64,000 nt of DNA from Multifurca ochricompacta. Taxonomy: Eukaryota > Basidiomycota > Agaricomycetes > Russulales > Russulaceae. Position numbers and translations under genes: made by a program. Positions 11,294-22,057 of the stretch are shown in pieces. The notes below the pieces were generated by a model. It was not told the origin of the DNA. It was given only the letters and a program-made list of their open reading frames with translations, and did not search any database. The stretch covers positions 1 to 64,000 of the forward strand of contig WTXG01000205.1 of NCBI GenBank assembly GCA_022496185.1. The letters are read 5' to 3'. Positions within the stretch are counted from its first letter, which is position 1; the number at the start of each line of letters is the position of its first letter.

Positions 11294-11430
11294 CGAGGAA
11301 GTTTATTACAACAAATGAATGTGATGTCCTACCTACTACCCCTCTGTTTATCCCTTGACTCCCCACACACAACACAAGTCCGAATTCATTTAGGAATAGC
11401 GTGCCCCTCCACACAAAATACAGTTGCCCT

Positions 11431-13833
11431 TCATCTTCGTGGAATCGGGTACGCGCGGTGCTTGAAGTTCAAATCCACATTCACCTCGACCGACACGACA
11501 GGTGGCTCCCACGTCGAAAGCCAATCGCCGATGTACTTCAACCCTTGAGTCTGCACGTTCAACACCGTCGGGTCCGCCAGTCCGTCCTTGGTGATCAGAT
11601 CCGAACAGTGGAACGCGTCACTCTCGACGATCGGCTGCTCTGGTGTACTCTGGACGTCGATCCCATCTGCAGACACGGTCGCGAATCGCCATGGGTCACC
11701 TAATAAGTAGTGGTAGTGGTGATAGGTGGTGTCATGTCACACACATACACAAACGACAGTCAGCCAGAGTGAGTGGGGAAGAAGAAGGTGAGGGAGGGGG
11801 ATTTGGTTGGGAGAGAGGAGGGGGGAGGTGTGTGTGTGAAGAGACGCACGAAGACCGGTTGCGGTGAAAAGCCTGTCTGCTTTGAGGTAAAATCCACCAT
11901 ATGCATTGTTTGTCTTTTCAACGTCCGGTACAGGAGGGGAACTGAACGCTGCTGGGAACATCTGTTGACATTGTCTCTGCACCACCACAAAAGAGTACAG
12001 GGAGAGAGAGTAAAGTACTCCAGTCAGCCAAAAGATGTCTTTGTTTTTTCTTGCTTGGGACAAAGAGGAAAGACAAACCTCATCGTATATGGGCTGGATC
12101 AGACGTGAAACAAGCGTGGGGTGGCCAGAAGGTGCAGATTCCTGTAAGAAACCCATTTGGTTGCACCTGCAAGGAAGGCATAGGGGACGCGTTGATCAGC
12201 AGAAAAACATCAAAAGAAAGATCCTGCAAGACGCTTACACGATCCATAGCCACGAGCGATTGGCATTGTCTATGCTGGTGTCGGTCCAGAAGGATTGGCT
12301 CGTATTGTACGTGCCCAAACAATCACTGTTAAATCACCAATCCTATCCGTCAGCCAGCCCCGTTCCTGATTGGCGAGTATTCTGCACTCACTCGATGTTT
12401 TGTCCACTGCAAACTAAGTTTTTTTATGTTTCGAGCGAGCAGAAAAGCAGATAAGAAGTAAGCGAAAGATCTTCAGGAACCAGAAGGGGAAAAAAACCCC
12501 CGCCACTCACGGCCTGGCAATGTAGAACTAGAGTAATTCGCCCACGCAGACAACGCATGCTCGACACCCCAGCCGGACGCAGGTGCAGATTTACCGGCAC
12601 TATTCACTTCGAGGGCATCGCAAAAGTCGAAGAACACACTACCGCCTGAGGTAGGACTCAGTTCCTGCCAGTTCCAAAGCGGGTTGCGCACTGTATCCCA
12701 TATTTAAATTTTATTTTGTTAAAAAATGGGAAATTATCGATCAACATCCCATGCAAGCCAATAGACAAAAAAAAAGAAGAGGCGTACGTGTGCCAACTAC
12801 ATCCTCCGGGTGGACGACTCCGCCCATGCCAAACAAGGTCTTGAGCTCATCGAATGCTGTCGTGTTCCCACTCGCGATGACCTGATCCCAATGCGCGATG
12901 ACGGCCTGAATATCATTAGAGCAGTTCTTGGGCATGGTCAGTCGCTCCGGCTCGAAGTATTGCCAAAAGTCACTAATAATTGTGCAAACACGTCCGCGTC
13001 CACGTCAAAAAAAAAAAAAACGCGACAGGTTTCAACAAGCTTTCTGCGAAACTCACACTATGCTCTCCACGACCGCAGACGAGGCGTAGCCGGCCCAAAA
13101 CACGTCGGGCTTACTATTCCCATCGTGAATAATTGCAAAAGTCAGACATTTCACGATTGATGACAAATTTTGCAAAGTGGTGTATGACCTACTTGTTTAG
13201 TGTGTACGCCGTCAGAGCACCTGGAAAGAAAAGGGAAAGCCAAAACATCGAGAATCAATGAATGTGCACTTGCGCAAAGGAAAGTGACATACCGGAATAA
13301 CTGCCGCCAATGAGCACCCAAGGAGCATCCGCGGGTGAAATCTTGTCACCACCTGGGAACGGCAAAACAACATTGTTCGCGAGGTATTCGAGGTCGTCGA
13401 TGGCTTGCTGGATGGTGTGGTACTTGAAGCTCGCGACGCTCAAATCCGGGTACGGGTTTGAAAGACCAAAGAAGCGATACTCGAGCACAATGGCGGCACC
13501 TTTCTCCTGCTGTGCGATTTGGCCATTGACGGTTCGGTTCGTCAAATATCCCGTGAACCCTGCACAATCAAGTTTGTCGTCAGCTGAAATTGCATTGAGG
13601 AAAGAAAGGCCAGCGAACGTACCATCCGCATTCGACTCTTCCGGTGTCATGAGAATGATAGGACCGCCTGTCATTGGTATATGAGATATAGGGCACTTCA
13701 TTTTCGGTGCCCCCCAACGCACCAGGTTTGTAAAACTCAAACTCCCATGACGCCCAGTAGGGCTGATCGAAAGTGCCCGAGCTCGTGTTATTGTGATCGA
13801 TGAGTTGCTTAAAGGTATACGAACCCACACCAC
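11431..13833 (-). CDS. S28-family serine peptidase, unit 1 (5' end missing)
   Basis: About nine small exons on the minus strand spell a lysosomal Pro-X carboxypeptidase / DPP-II-like (S28) enzyme, which in fungi is usually secreted and cleaves after proline. The first visible exon has the SYTFKQLIDHN block. Exons then cover 13623-13677, 13293-13559 (ending in the nucleophile motif GGSYSG), 13193-13220, 13057-13113 (DVFWAGYASSAVVE), 12788-12972 and 12511-12690. Later exons hold the GTYNTSQSFWTD and GFLQESAPSGHPTL blocks. The last holds RDPWR (catalytic Asp candidate, codon 11695-11697) and FHCSDL (catalytic His candidate). Donors such as GTACGT and GTATGT support the splicing. The signal peptide and roughly the first 50-90 residues are absent: coding stops near 13833, where a plus-strand ORF overlaps. 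One exon boundary near 12330-12345 could not be placed in frame. Possibly a pseudogene. Confidence 0.8.
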
Positions 13834-14855
13834 GCCGCGGGAGACGTCACGTCACGTTTCTAGAGCCGCCGGTTACAAGCACCGCGTCCGCGTCCGACGC
13901 GTTCACGGGGGCGCACTCCGTCGCAGAAAATCCATCTACGCCTATGCACATTCCCTCCCTATCCCTCACTGCCACGCCGCGGCAGCTAGAACCTCTGACG
14001 CCAGATGTCATGGAGGATCCGCTAGGCGCGTTGGTCCGTATATGCGCCTTCCTCGCTTCTAATACCGCGCGTGCGTTGGGTCGAGACGAGCTCGGGGTGA
14101 CTCCACCTTTGGCGGGTGTGGAACCGTATTTGGATGCTGTTAGTGTAGATCTCGTGCGCATTGACAAAATGGTTGCGAAGAAACGGGTAGAGGAGGACGA
14201 GGAAGAAGAAGAGGAAGAAGAGGGGGAGGACGAGGAGGGGAATGAGGCCGCTGTAGCGGACAGCTGCCGGGCTTGGAAGGATACGGTTGGTGATCTGAAT
14301 GGAGTTGCAGGTGGTGCAGACGCAGATAAGCGTGAAGGGCTGGTTCCCGTTCACCCTCATCCAACGCACGCGCGCGGTCCTCCCCCACCTCCCCCGTCCC
14401 GATCCCCAATTCCATCTCCATCTCCATCTCCATCTCCATCTCCACCTCCACCTCCACCTCCACCGCCCGCGCCCGCACCCACCAGCAACATCACAGCCGT
14501 CAAGAACTCATCCCCCCTACTCTCCAAGGACCCCAGTATCATTGCCAATTCTAATGCCAGCACCGGCATCAGTACCAGTATTAACACCATCACTGGCAAT
14601 CCGCGCAGGCGCAAGGACGCCGTTCTACGAGCTACCCATCCTGGCGCAGACTCAAGAAACGCAGACGCGGATCCAGACGCAGACGATGCCGCGATCCGTG
14701 CGGCTGCTTTGCTCAGTCGATTCGCTGACTTGGGCGCCGAGCTCGAGGGTACGGTGCGCGATCGCAGTGCAGCGCTATGGGCGGCACTCTCGCGCCGACG
14801 AGCACCGCTCGACGTGCCTGTGCCCGTGCCGCCGTTGCCGCGTACGCGTGCCTAG
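13800..14855 (+). CDS. Hypothetical protein, acidic and proline/serine-rich
   Basis: The open frame of 351 codons starts at ATG 13800, which lies inside the S28 exon on the other strand, so the real start is probably later or in another exon. The N-terminal part (about 10-125) has ordinary composition, with a predicted helix-forming stretch around GALVRICAFLASNTARAL. A run of Glu/Asp (about 130-150), a Pro/Ser tract coded by TCCATC and CCACCT repeats (about 195-225), and an Ala/Arg-rich tail (about 290-340) follow. I do not recognise the family. The sister copy at 26071-28621 has lost its frame, so the protein is not clearly needed. It could be a non-coding overlap region; confidence that it is a gene is modest. 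Confidence 0.35.
   Translation: MSCLKVYEPTPRRGRRHVTFLEPPVTSTASASDAFTGAHSVAENPSTPMHIPSLSLTATPRQLEPLTPDVMEDPLGALVRICAFLASNTARALGRDELGVTPPLAGVEPYLDAVSVDLVRIDKMVAKKRVEEDEEEEEEEEGEDEEGNEAAVADSCRAWKDTVGDLNGVAGGADADKREGLVPVHPHPTHARGPPPPPPSRSPIPSPSPSPSPSPPPPPPPPPAPAPTSNITAVKNSSPLLSKDPSIIANSNASTGISTSINTITGNPRRRKDAVLRATHPGADSRNADADPDADDAAIRAAALLSRFADLGAELEGTVRDRSAALWAALSRRRAPLDVPVPVPPLPRTRA
14410..14463 (+). repeat. TCCATC/TCCACC microsatellite
   Basis: Perfect and near-perfect hexamer copies of CATCTC, then CACCTC, inside the hypothetical ORF. The sister copy (about 28200-28230) is shorter, and the length change shifts the frame there. Confidence 0.85.
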
Positions 14856-15131
14856 GCAGCGTTGATCGCTGCGTGTGCGGGGCGTGCACGTTGTATAGGC
14901 CTCGCGCGAGGTGGCGCACCAGTTACGTGACGTGTTTGGTTTCGCGATGTATGGGAGAAATTGTTTGGGCCTGTTGCTGCGGAGCAGAGGAAGTGGTAGC
15001 GAGCCTGCGAGCAAGCGAAGTGGGAGGAGGAAGTACATCGCACAGGGTGTGTGTGTGTGGTTTGTTCCGGTTTTTCGGTTTGGTGGTTTATGGCTTAGGA
15101 GGTTTGATTGGCGCTCAGCGGAGAGGAAGAG
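14856..15131. other. Interval after the hypothetical ORF, no gene
   Basis: Homologous to 28622-28885 in unit 2. It contains a short GT repeat near 15046-15056. No coding feature is supported. Confidence 0.6.
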
Positions 15132-15134
15132 GGG

Positions 15135-15366
15135 GAGTCTGGTCAGCGCGAATGATGGCCCTGTTCCGTTTGAATGGCGTCCGGAACCACCTGCTTGAAG
15201 ACAAGCCTGCTAGCCCTCCTGCTGACTGGGAGGCTACTGAAGGGGTTCTCTTAGCAATCCTCGAGCTCTATGCTCAGAAGGATGTCTGGACAGCCGTGGC
15301 AGACGATACTAAGTTTGTCACATGTAAAGCTAAATGGGACGAGCTCAAACGCGTCTATGGGGGGGA
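15135..15366 (+). pseudogene. Copia-type gag fragment, present only in unit 1
   Basis: The frame reads FRLNGVRNHLLEDK, then GVLLAILELYAQKDVW and KAKWDELKRVYGG. This spacing of Leu/Trp/Tyr positions resembles the N-terminal gag of Ty1/copia elements, as in the copia gag at 53996. Unit 2 lacks these bases: its sequence passes straight across near 28885, so this is an insertion or a retained remnant. No start, stop or zinc knuckle is present. Confidence 0.45.
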
Positions 15367-15403
15367 GGTAACTTATTACACTGCAATTCATTTTACTTTA
15401 TGA

Positions 15404-16716
15404 TATGATGCAATACACGTACAGTACATGTTCTCGTAGTATACTCGCCTTTCTAGTTGTTAATGACTAACGTTTGGTACTCATGTAAGATCGTTGTCTT
15501 GTCTGAATGAGCGTCAGGGAGCCGAGTGTGGCACGCACGCATCGCACGGGTTGTACCACGCCACCAGAGTGTCCGGGATATTCGGAACGTGAATTGTACT
15601 CGCGATCACCTAATGTGATGAGTGATGCGTCACCATCCTACGAGGCTCCCTCCCCTTCATTAATTGCAAGGTACTCGACCAGTTGCGTATGCGTCAGATC
15701 AGATCATATGTTTACACACCCCATCATGGTGTACGCATAACACGAGGCCAGTACTTGCGATCGCAGCGCCACCCCACCCGTGGCAGTGTCAAGGGGGTTC
15801 AAACCGGTCGTGTTCGCGCTCGAGTCGAGAAAGGGGCGAACCCAAGAATGCAAACACTGAGTTTCAGCTTGTGCTCGAGGAGTCAGCGCGGCACGATTAG
15901 AAGGGGAGAGTGTTTGAGGGGCCGCATTACGGGGACACCAAAGGCGCTCCTGCAGTGAGTTGTGAGTTGGTAGCAGCACGTTTAACTGCCGCGTCTAGCT
16001 GGGATGCGGAGAGGGCCATCGGTCGGTTAAATTGTGGATCAGACAGCCCTTTAGCGACAGCTTTACGCAGAGGAGACCTTGTAATGATGGCGCAATCAGA
16101 AATAAGGAAAGATGGGGGTAGCTAGTTAGCACCCTGTTCACTAGTTCTGTCAATTGCTTCATTTTTTCAGCCAATGGAGAGGAATCTTGGCTTTAATAGC
16201 GACCGAAGAACGCCATCATGCCCAAGCCATCGGTACTTGCCTGTGATAGGTTACCGATATATGTAGGAGCTCATTGCCTCCTTTGCGCAAATTGATTCCT
16301 GACATGACGCTTTGGTAAAGATTAACAAGAGATTATCCAAAAGCTACTAGACGGTAAGGTCAATCAGCACAGTAATTTGAACGACTTAGATTCTTAGGCT
16401 GTCTCGCCTCGTTCTTGTCGAATTTGAACTTTGTGTGTTGGTCCCGGGCAGTACCCTGCAGCCATTCTCTCTCTTCTTTTTTTCTTTTTGTTTCGCGGTA
16501 CCATCCTCATACTGGATCGTTGACAGCCTTCTCGTAGTTATGGCAGAAAAGACGAAAGAAAGGCTCGACTGTTTTCATTTGTTGTGCTGTTATTCTAATT
16601 AATAAAACAAGAGTTGAAAAAAGTGGTGGGTGGTGGGAAAATTAAAATTAAGTCAAGCTCGGTTGTTTGCCCAATCCTTTAGAGCTGTCAGGGGTCCATT
16701 CATGATAGATAGACAC
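15404..16716. other. Unit 1-specific interval, no gene recognised
   Basis: Only its first ~130 bases match unit 2 (28910-29045). The rest, about 1.2 kb, is absent from unit 2. Short ORFs here show no motif and cross each other, so none is called. Confidence 0.5.
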
Positions 16717-17416
16717 CTTACTCTCTCCCACCACTGACACCCCTAAAGTGGTAATCTTGTCACACAGCTGTGATTTGTAATAATATTTATTTTAAAAGGA
16801 AATTATCATTGAATATTTATTTTAAAAAGGAAAGTTATTGACATGTTATTGTCCATTGCATGGACAGGAGGGAGGACGCTAAGCACTTTCACTATTAGGT
16901 TTTTTTATCTTTTTTGAAGTCGATTTTATTTGCACTTCAGGGCCTTGCTCAAATCACACAGCTACTACCAGTACATAGTAACTACTGTTGTGAACATAAA
17001 AGAAATGTAGGAACCACCATGTGCAAAACCTCTTGGTAGAGGGAAACAAGAGAGGCAGTGTGTGTGATAGAGGAATGAAGAGGGGAAGAGAGCCTGTGTG
17101 TTGGAGAAGAAAGGTGAACTTACCCATACTACCCAACATCACTAACTCAGACTTAATCCAGCTCGCAAGGTCGTCTCACCGAAGGAGGCCTTACGAAGGC
17201 CCGCGTGTCCTGGATGAAGGTGAGGGGGGTGAGGTCGTCGCATGAGCAGAGCCAGTCTTTCACTATAAAACGTTGTCTACATGTCACATGACTTTGATTT
17301 GTAATGATATTTTGTTGATCAACGATAACTTTCCTTTTTAAAATAAATACTATTACACATCACAGTCGTGTGACGATATTACCACTTTAGGGATGTCAGC
17401 GGTGGGGGAGAGTAAG
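16717..17416. mobile_element. MITE with long terminal inverted repeats (unit 1)
   Basis: The ends are inverted copies: CTTACTCTCTCCCACCACTG on the left and the complement of CTTACTCTCCCCCACCGCTG on the right, continuing into TAAAGTGGTAAT and an AT-rich arm of 100 bp or more (TGTGATTTGTAATAATATTT). The core is shared with 29051-29670 and has no transposase. No convincing target duplication is visible. Confidence 0.75.
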
Positions 17417-17422
17417 ATGACT

Positions 17423-17649
17423 TCTGGGTGCACGCGAAGGGATTCGTCGTCGTCACCACCACTGGGAAATGCACCCAATTAGACAAGTACTTATCCGTCC
17501 CTCAACTAGTGGAACTTACACCTGAAGAAACAGCCGCTATCCACGAAGCTGGCGCTAAAGGTTCCACATCGTCTGCTAGTTGGGGCTGGAAGCTAGGCTC
17601 GGACGTGCCGGTCGGAGTTCGTCAAGGTGTGGGTGTAGGTGTGATGTAA
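17423..17649 (+). pseudogene. C-terminal fragment of an aldo-keto reductase
   Basis: The frame gives HAKGFVVVTTTGK, QLDKYLSVPQLVELTPEE and TAAIHEAGAKG. This is the typical C-terminal region of fungal aldo-keto reductases: the NADPH-binding 'KG...T(T/S)xxxxRL' segment followed by the LTPEEIxAI helix. The catalytic Asp/Tyr/Lys/His part is missing because the fragment starts immediately at the MITE end. It ends with a TAA at 17647-17649. Unit 2 lacks the fragment. It is a relic, not a working oxidoreductase. Confidence 0.65.
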
Positions 17650-18187
17650 AGCAGGATTGGGATCGTGCTCGCCGTCGTGTTTTTCTTTGTGTTTGCTGTC
17701 ATACACAGAAGTTTGGGTGGCTTCGCTTGCCGTCGCACGGCTGTGCCTTCATTAGAAGGGGGAATGAGCAGAATTCCCTACCGGGCATTAGTAGTATTAG
17801 ACTGGTTGTGTTGTTAGATCAGATATTTTGAGAATGTACTTGTGAGCAAGGGGAGCCGAATGATTGATATCGGACAAGTGGTACACAAGTTTTCTACACA
17901 GGTTAGTTTCATAATGCAGCACTAAATACAATAGATTTATCTCTCTCTCGATCCTCGTGCTTGATCATCTAGCATTAGGGCTGAGGAAATATTAGTCATG
18001 GCCCGTTCTGATGCTTCATCTGCAACGTTCAGTTCACTGGTCCTCCAATCTATGTTGCCTCTTGTCACCTGTACATCTCAGCGTCTATCTTCGTTCTTAG
18101 GCGGCTATCTATACATAAACCATCGATAATCATCCGCCGCCTTTCCCAGCGATCCTCTTACTCTTCCCCATAACCCAGTCTAGCTTC
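17650..18187 (+). promoter_or_regulatory. Upstream region of NLR gene 1
   Basis: From about 17889 the sequence is shared with the region before NLR 2 (29680-29977), which suggests that the shared 300 bp includes the promoter and 5' UTR. Pyrimidine-rich stretches precede the ATG, as is common in fungal promoters. No clear TATA box was identified. Confidence 0.45.
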
Positions 18188-21100
18188 ATGTCTTCAGCTT
18201 CTGTTCCTCGTACAAACATTCGCACAACTGCCTCTTCTTCTCATTTCAAGCTCATCTTAGATGCCGCTCTGGATCAGTATCTTACAAGCACAGGCATAAA
18301 TCTGTCCGAACACCAGCTTCTCAATAAGCTGAAAGGATGTGGCACCGCGGACGCCGTGATCGACGTACTTCAAGGAGGAACGTCTCTGTTTAACATGTTC
18401 CGGAACGGCAATCACAAGACGAAGCTTCTAAGGGGACTTAAACCAACCGTGAATATACTTCTCGCCCTCTCGAACTGCGCACCACTTGTAAATGGTATTG
18501 GTTCGGTGAGTCCTAATTGGTGTGGCCCATTCACTATGACCGGCTTATAACATGTTTTTTTTCAGGTGTTTCCACACGCACAGGCCATATTCTCTGCGAT
18601 TGATGTCCTTCTTTCTGTCCGTATCCCCCTCCTTCGCTTCCAATCCATTATCTCACCTTCATTCCAAGGCATCAAAGAAGATCAGTGATAATTACGATAC
18701 TCTACTCAATCTCTTTGAATCCATGCAACGCTTTCTCATCCGCCTCAAGATTTACACTTCCCATGAGACCTCCTTTACCGAGTCCATGGTTGAGGTCCTC
18801 GTCAAGACGATGGCGGAACTGCTCACCATCCTCGCTCTGGCAACGAAACAGATTCAACAAGGACGACTCAGTGAGTGAACTACTGTTTTCATGTTCCCAC
18901 GATTTAACATTTGGCAGGGGCGTACGGACGGATGCTGATAGGGGATAATGAGGTCCAGGACGCCCTTCAGAGGTTGGACAAATTGACCCAGGAAGAGTCT
19001 CTCACTGTAGCGGCGCACACGTTTGGTAATGTGAACAAGATGATGTGTTCGTCATCCCTTTCGTAGCAACATTAAAGACAAGGCAGCTAAGACATTCTTT
19101 GCAGATGATCAGATGGACAAGGACATTCGGACATGGCTGTCACCTCCTGACCCATCGACAAATCACAACATTGCGCGGAAACTTTACCATGAGGGAACTG
19201 CCAAGTGGTTCGTTGAAGGCGAAAGATTCAAGGAATGGAAATCGGAGGGATCGCTTCTATGGTTAAATGGGAATGGTAGGGTGACTGCGTTATCTGGGTG
19301 CTTCTTATTGCTGACGATCCTTTCTTGAAAGCGGGATCTGGCAAGAGCATCCTTTGGTACGTTTGCCTAGCCTTATAGGATGTCATCAGCACTCACCTGA
19401 ATGGTCAGTTCCACCATCATTGAGGATGTCCGGCGTCTATGTTATACTGGATCTGCCTGCTTTGGGTACTTTTATTGCGACTTTCGAGACAAGTCAAAGC
19501 AAAATATCCGTGGTCTACTGTCCTCTCTCTTGACACAGTTATATCCCCAGTCAGATGCCTACCGTACCATCGTCTCTGAATTGTACTCGAAACATGGCAA
19601 TGGTCGGGAGCAGCCGGACGAGAATGTTCTTGCGGGATGTTTGAAGACCATGCTTGCAACCCCTGTTCAGGACGCAATGTACATCATCATTGATGCCCTG
19701 GACGAATGTCCTCTCTCTGGAATGCCGTCTAAACGCGAAGAAGTATTGAAACTTATCAAAGACCTCGTCGACCTCCGCCTCGCAAATTTAAGGATCTGTG
19801 TTACTAGCCGCCCCGAACCAGATATTCAGAAAGCTTTTACAGAGCTGGCGCGACATTGTGTATCGCTTCATTCAGAAAGCGGGCAAACGCGGGACATCTC
19901 CGAATATATCTACTCAACCGTCAACACGGACCCGATGATGAGTGTGTGGGAGGCGGAGAGAAAGGAACTCGTGATCAATACGCTCTCAGAAAAGGCGAAT
20001 GGAATGTAAGCTTCAAACTAAAACGAATATTTATTTCAGGATCATTATTCATGTCATGGTGTAGGTTCAGATGGGTTTTCTGCCAACTGGAGACACTGCG
20101 TCGTTGTCAACCAAGGAACTTCTCGTCGGCGCTCGAATCACTCCCAAAAACACTGGATGAAACATATGAGGCCACGCTACAAAGGATCGACGATAATGAC
20201 TGGAAATTTGCTCATCGTCTATTCCAATGCCTTGCATTCGCTGTTCGTCCACTCCAAGTCAAGGAGGTTGCAACGATGCTTGAATTCGATTTCGACGCTG
20301 GTAATATGCCAAAGCATGACGTAACTTGGCGAAACCCGGACTCTAACGGAGCTGTACTGTCCACATGCTCCAGCTTGGTTGTTATTATCAATCACGTTGA
20401 TGGCAAAGGAGAAGAGACTCGTATTGTACAATTTGCGCACTTCTCTGTGCGGGAATTCCTGACCTCAGATCGGCTGGCGGGATCGACGGAAAGGCGCTAC
20501 CATGTTCTCCCCAAAGAATCGCATAGAGTGCTTGCACAGACATGCCTGAGCACGCTGCTCGGATTCGACAAGACCACGGACACTAATACTATCGAGAACT
20601 TCCCGTTGTCTCGATATGCGGCAAGATACTGGGTCGAACACGCACGATTCGAGGATGTCTCCTTGAATTTACGAGATGGAATGGAAAGCTTGTTTGACCC
20701 AGACAAGACCCACTTCCTAGCTTGGATTGGAATACATGACCTGAACAATCCCCAGAGAAGGGGGAAAAAATACACTTCGGTACACCCAATATACTACGCG
20801 GCCCTCTGCGGCTTCCCGCAGCTGGTGGAATATCTCGGGATTAAGCAACCTGGAAGTGTAAATTCTCAAGGTGGCAGATATTGTACACCATTGAAAGCGG
20901 CATGCAGCATTGGCCAAGTGGAGATGGTGAAATGGCTGCTAGACCATGGCGCTGACGTCAATGCGGAGGGCGGCTATTATGGATATGCTCTGCAGGAAGC
21001 GGCATTCAATGGACATTTGGAGATGGTGAAATTGTTGCTAGACCATGGTGCTGATGTCAATGCAAAGGGCGACGAATATGGATATGCTCTGCAGGCAGCG

Positions 21101-22057
21101 GCATACAATGGACATTTGGAGATCATGAAATCGCTGCTAGACCATGGCGCTGGTGTCAATGCGAATGGCGGCCGTTATGGATATGCTCTGCACGCAGCGG
21201 CATACAATGGACATTTGGAGATCATGAAATGGCTGCTAGACCATGGTGCTGACGTCAATGCGAATGGCGGCCGTTATGGATATGCTCTGCACGCAGCGGC
21301 ATACAATGGACATTTGGAGATCATGAAATGGCTGCTAGACCATGGTGCTGACGTCAATGCGAATGGCGGCCGTTATGGATATTCTCTGCACGCAGCGGCA
21401 TACAATGGACATTTGGAGATCATGAAATGGCTGCTAGACCATGGTGCTGACGTCAATGCGAATGGCGGCCGTTATGGATATTCTCTGCACGCAGCGGCAT
21501 ACAATGGACATTTGGAGATCATGAAATGGCTGCTAGACCATGGCGCTGGTGTCAATGCGGAGGGCGGTGATTATGGATATGCTCTGCACGTAGCGGCATA
21601 CCATGGACATTTGGAGATCGTGAAATGGCTGCTAGACCATGGCGCCGATGTCAATGCGGAGGGCGGCACTCTTAAATATGCTCTGCAGACAGCGGCATGC
21701 AATGGACATTTGGAGATGGTGAAATTGTTGCTAGACCATGGTGCTGATGTCAATGCAGAGGGCGGCGAACTTGGATATGCTCTGCAGGCAGCAGCATACA
21801 ATGGACATTTGGAGATGATGAAATGGCTGCTAGACCATGGCGCCGATGTCAATGCGGAGGGCGGCTATTATGGATATGCTCTGCAGGCAGCGGCATACCA
21901 TGGACATTTGGAGATCGTGAAATGGCTGCTAGACCATGGCGCTGATGTCAATGCGGAGGGTGGCCATTTTGGATATGCTCTGCAGGCAGCGGCAATAATT
22001 GGACATGCGGAGATCGAGAAATGGCTGATAGAGCACGGTGCGAGGATCAACATGTAG
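18188..22057 (+). CDS. Goodbye-NACHT-ankyrin NLR-like protein (gene 1)
   Basis: Eight exons (18188-18505, 18566-18616, 18669-18870, 18918-19025, 19087-19275, 19332-19356, 19409-20005, 20065-22057) join in frame to 1160 codons plus stop; introns are short GT-AG. Exon 5 could start 18 nt later. Residues 1-120 resemble the fungal STAND 'Goodbye' domain. A NACHT NTPase follows, with Walker A AGSGKS at about 290-295 and Walker B IIIDALDEC near 393-401. A winged-helix-like segment leads to 12 ankyrin repeats (766-1160). Proteins of this design act as cytosolic sensors: the repeats bind a ligand, NACHT oligomerises with nucleotide, and the N-terminus signals, often in non-self recognition or cell death. 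The ligand and effect here are unknown. The gene is open throughout and is the best candidate functional cellular gene in the window. Confidence 0.9.
20870..22054 (+). repeat. Twelve 99-bp ankyrin repeats of NLR gene 1
   Basis: Each unit codes 33 residues of the form GGxxGYALxAAAxxGHLExxKWLLDHGADVNA. Repeats 4-7 (21167-21562) are almost identical in bases, with four successive GGRYG starts, a sign of recent expansion. Between units the linker residue after DVNA is E, K or N. Confidence 0.95.

Noticed and set aside
14140..14614. Minus-strand ORFs rich in Glu/Met or Gly/Asp opposite the hypothetical gene
   Set aside because: They arise from the TCCATC and GAG microsatellites; there is no ordinary protein sequence in them.
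18505..18566. Reading NLR exon 1 straight through the first intron
   Set aside because: The GTGAGT donor and CAG acceptor, plus continuity of the domain in frame to 1160 codons, favour splicing.
20977..22053. Several minus-strand ORFs across the ankyrin arrays (also 32584-34289)
   Set aside because: They are reverse-strand readings of the ankyrin repeats, with the repeated string WSSSHF-type product and no independent support.
20870..22054. Regular direct repeats resembling a CRISPR-like array
   Set aside because: The 99-bp units have no spacers and code continuous ankyrin repeats in one frame.
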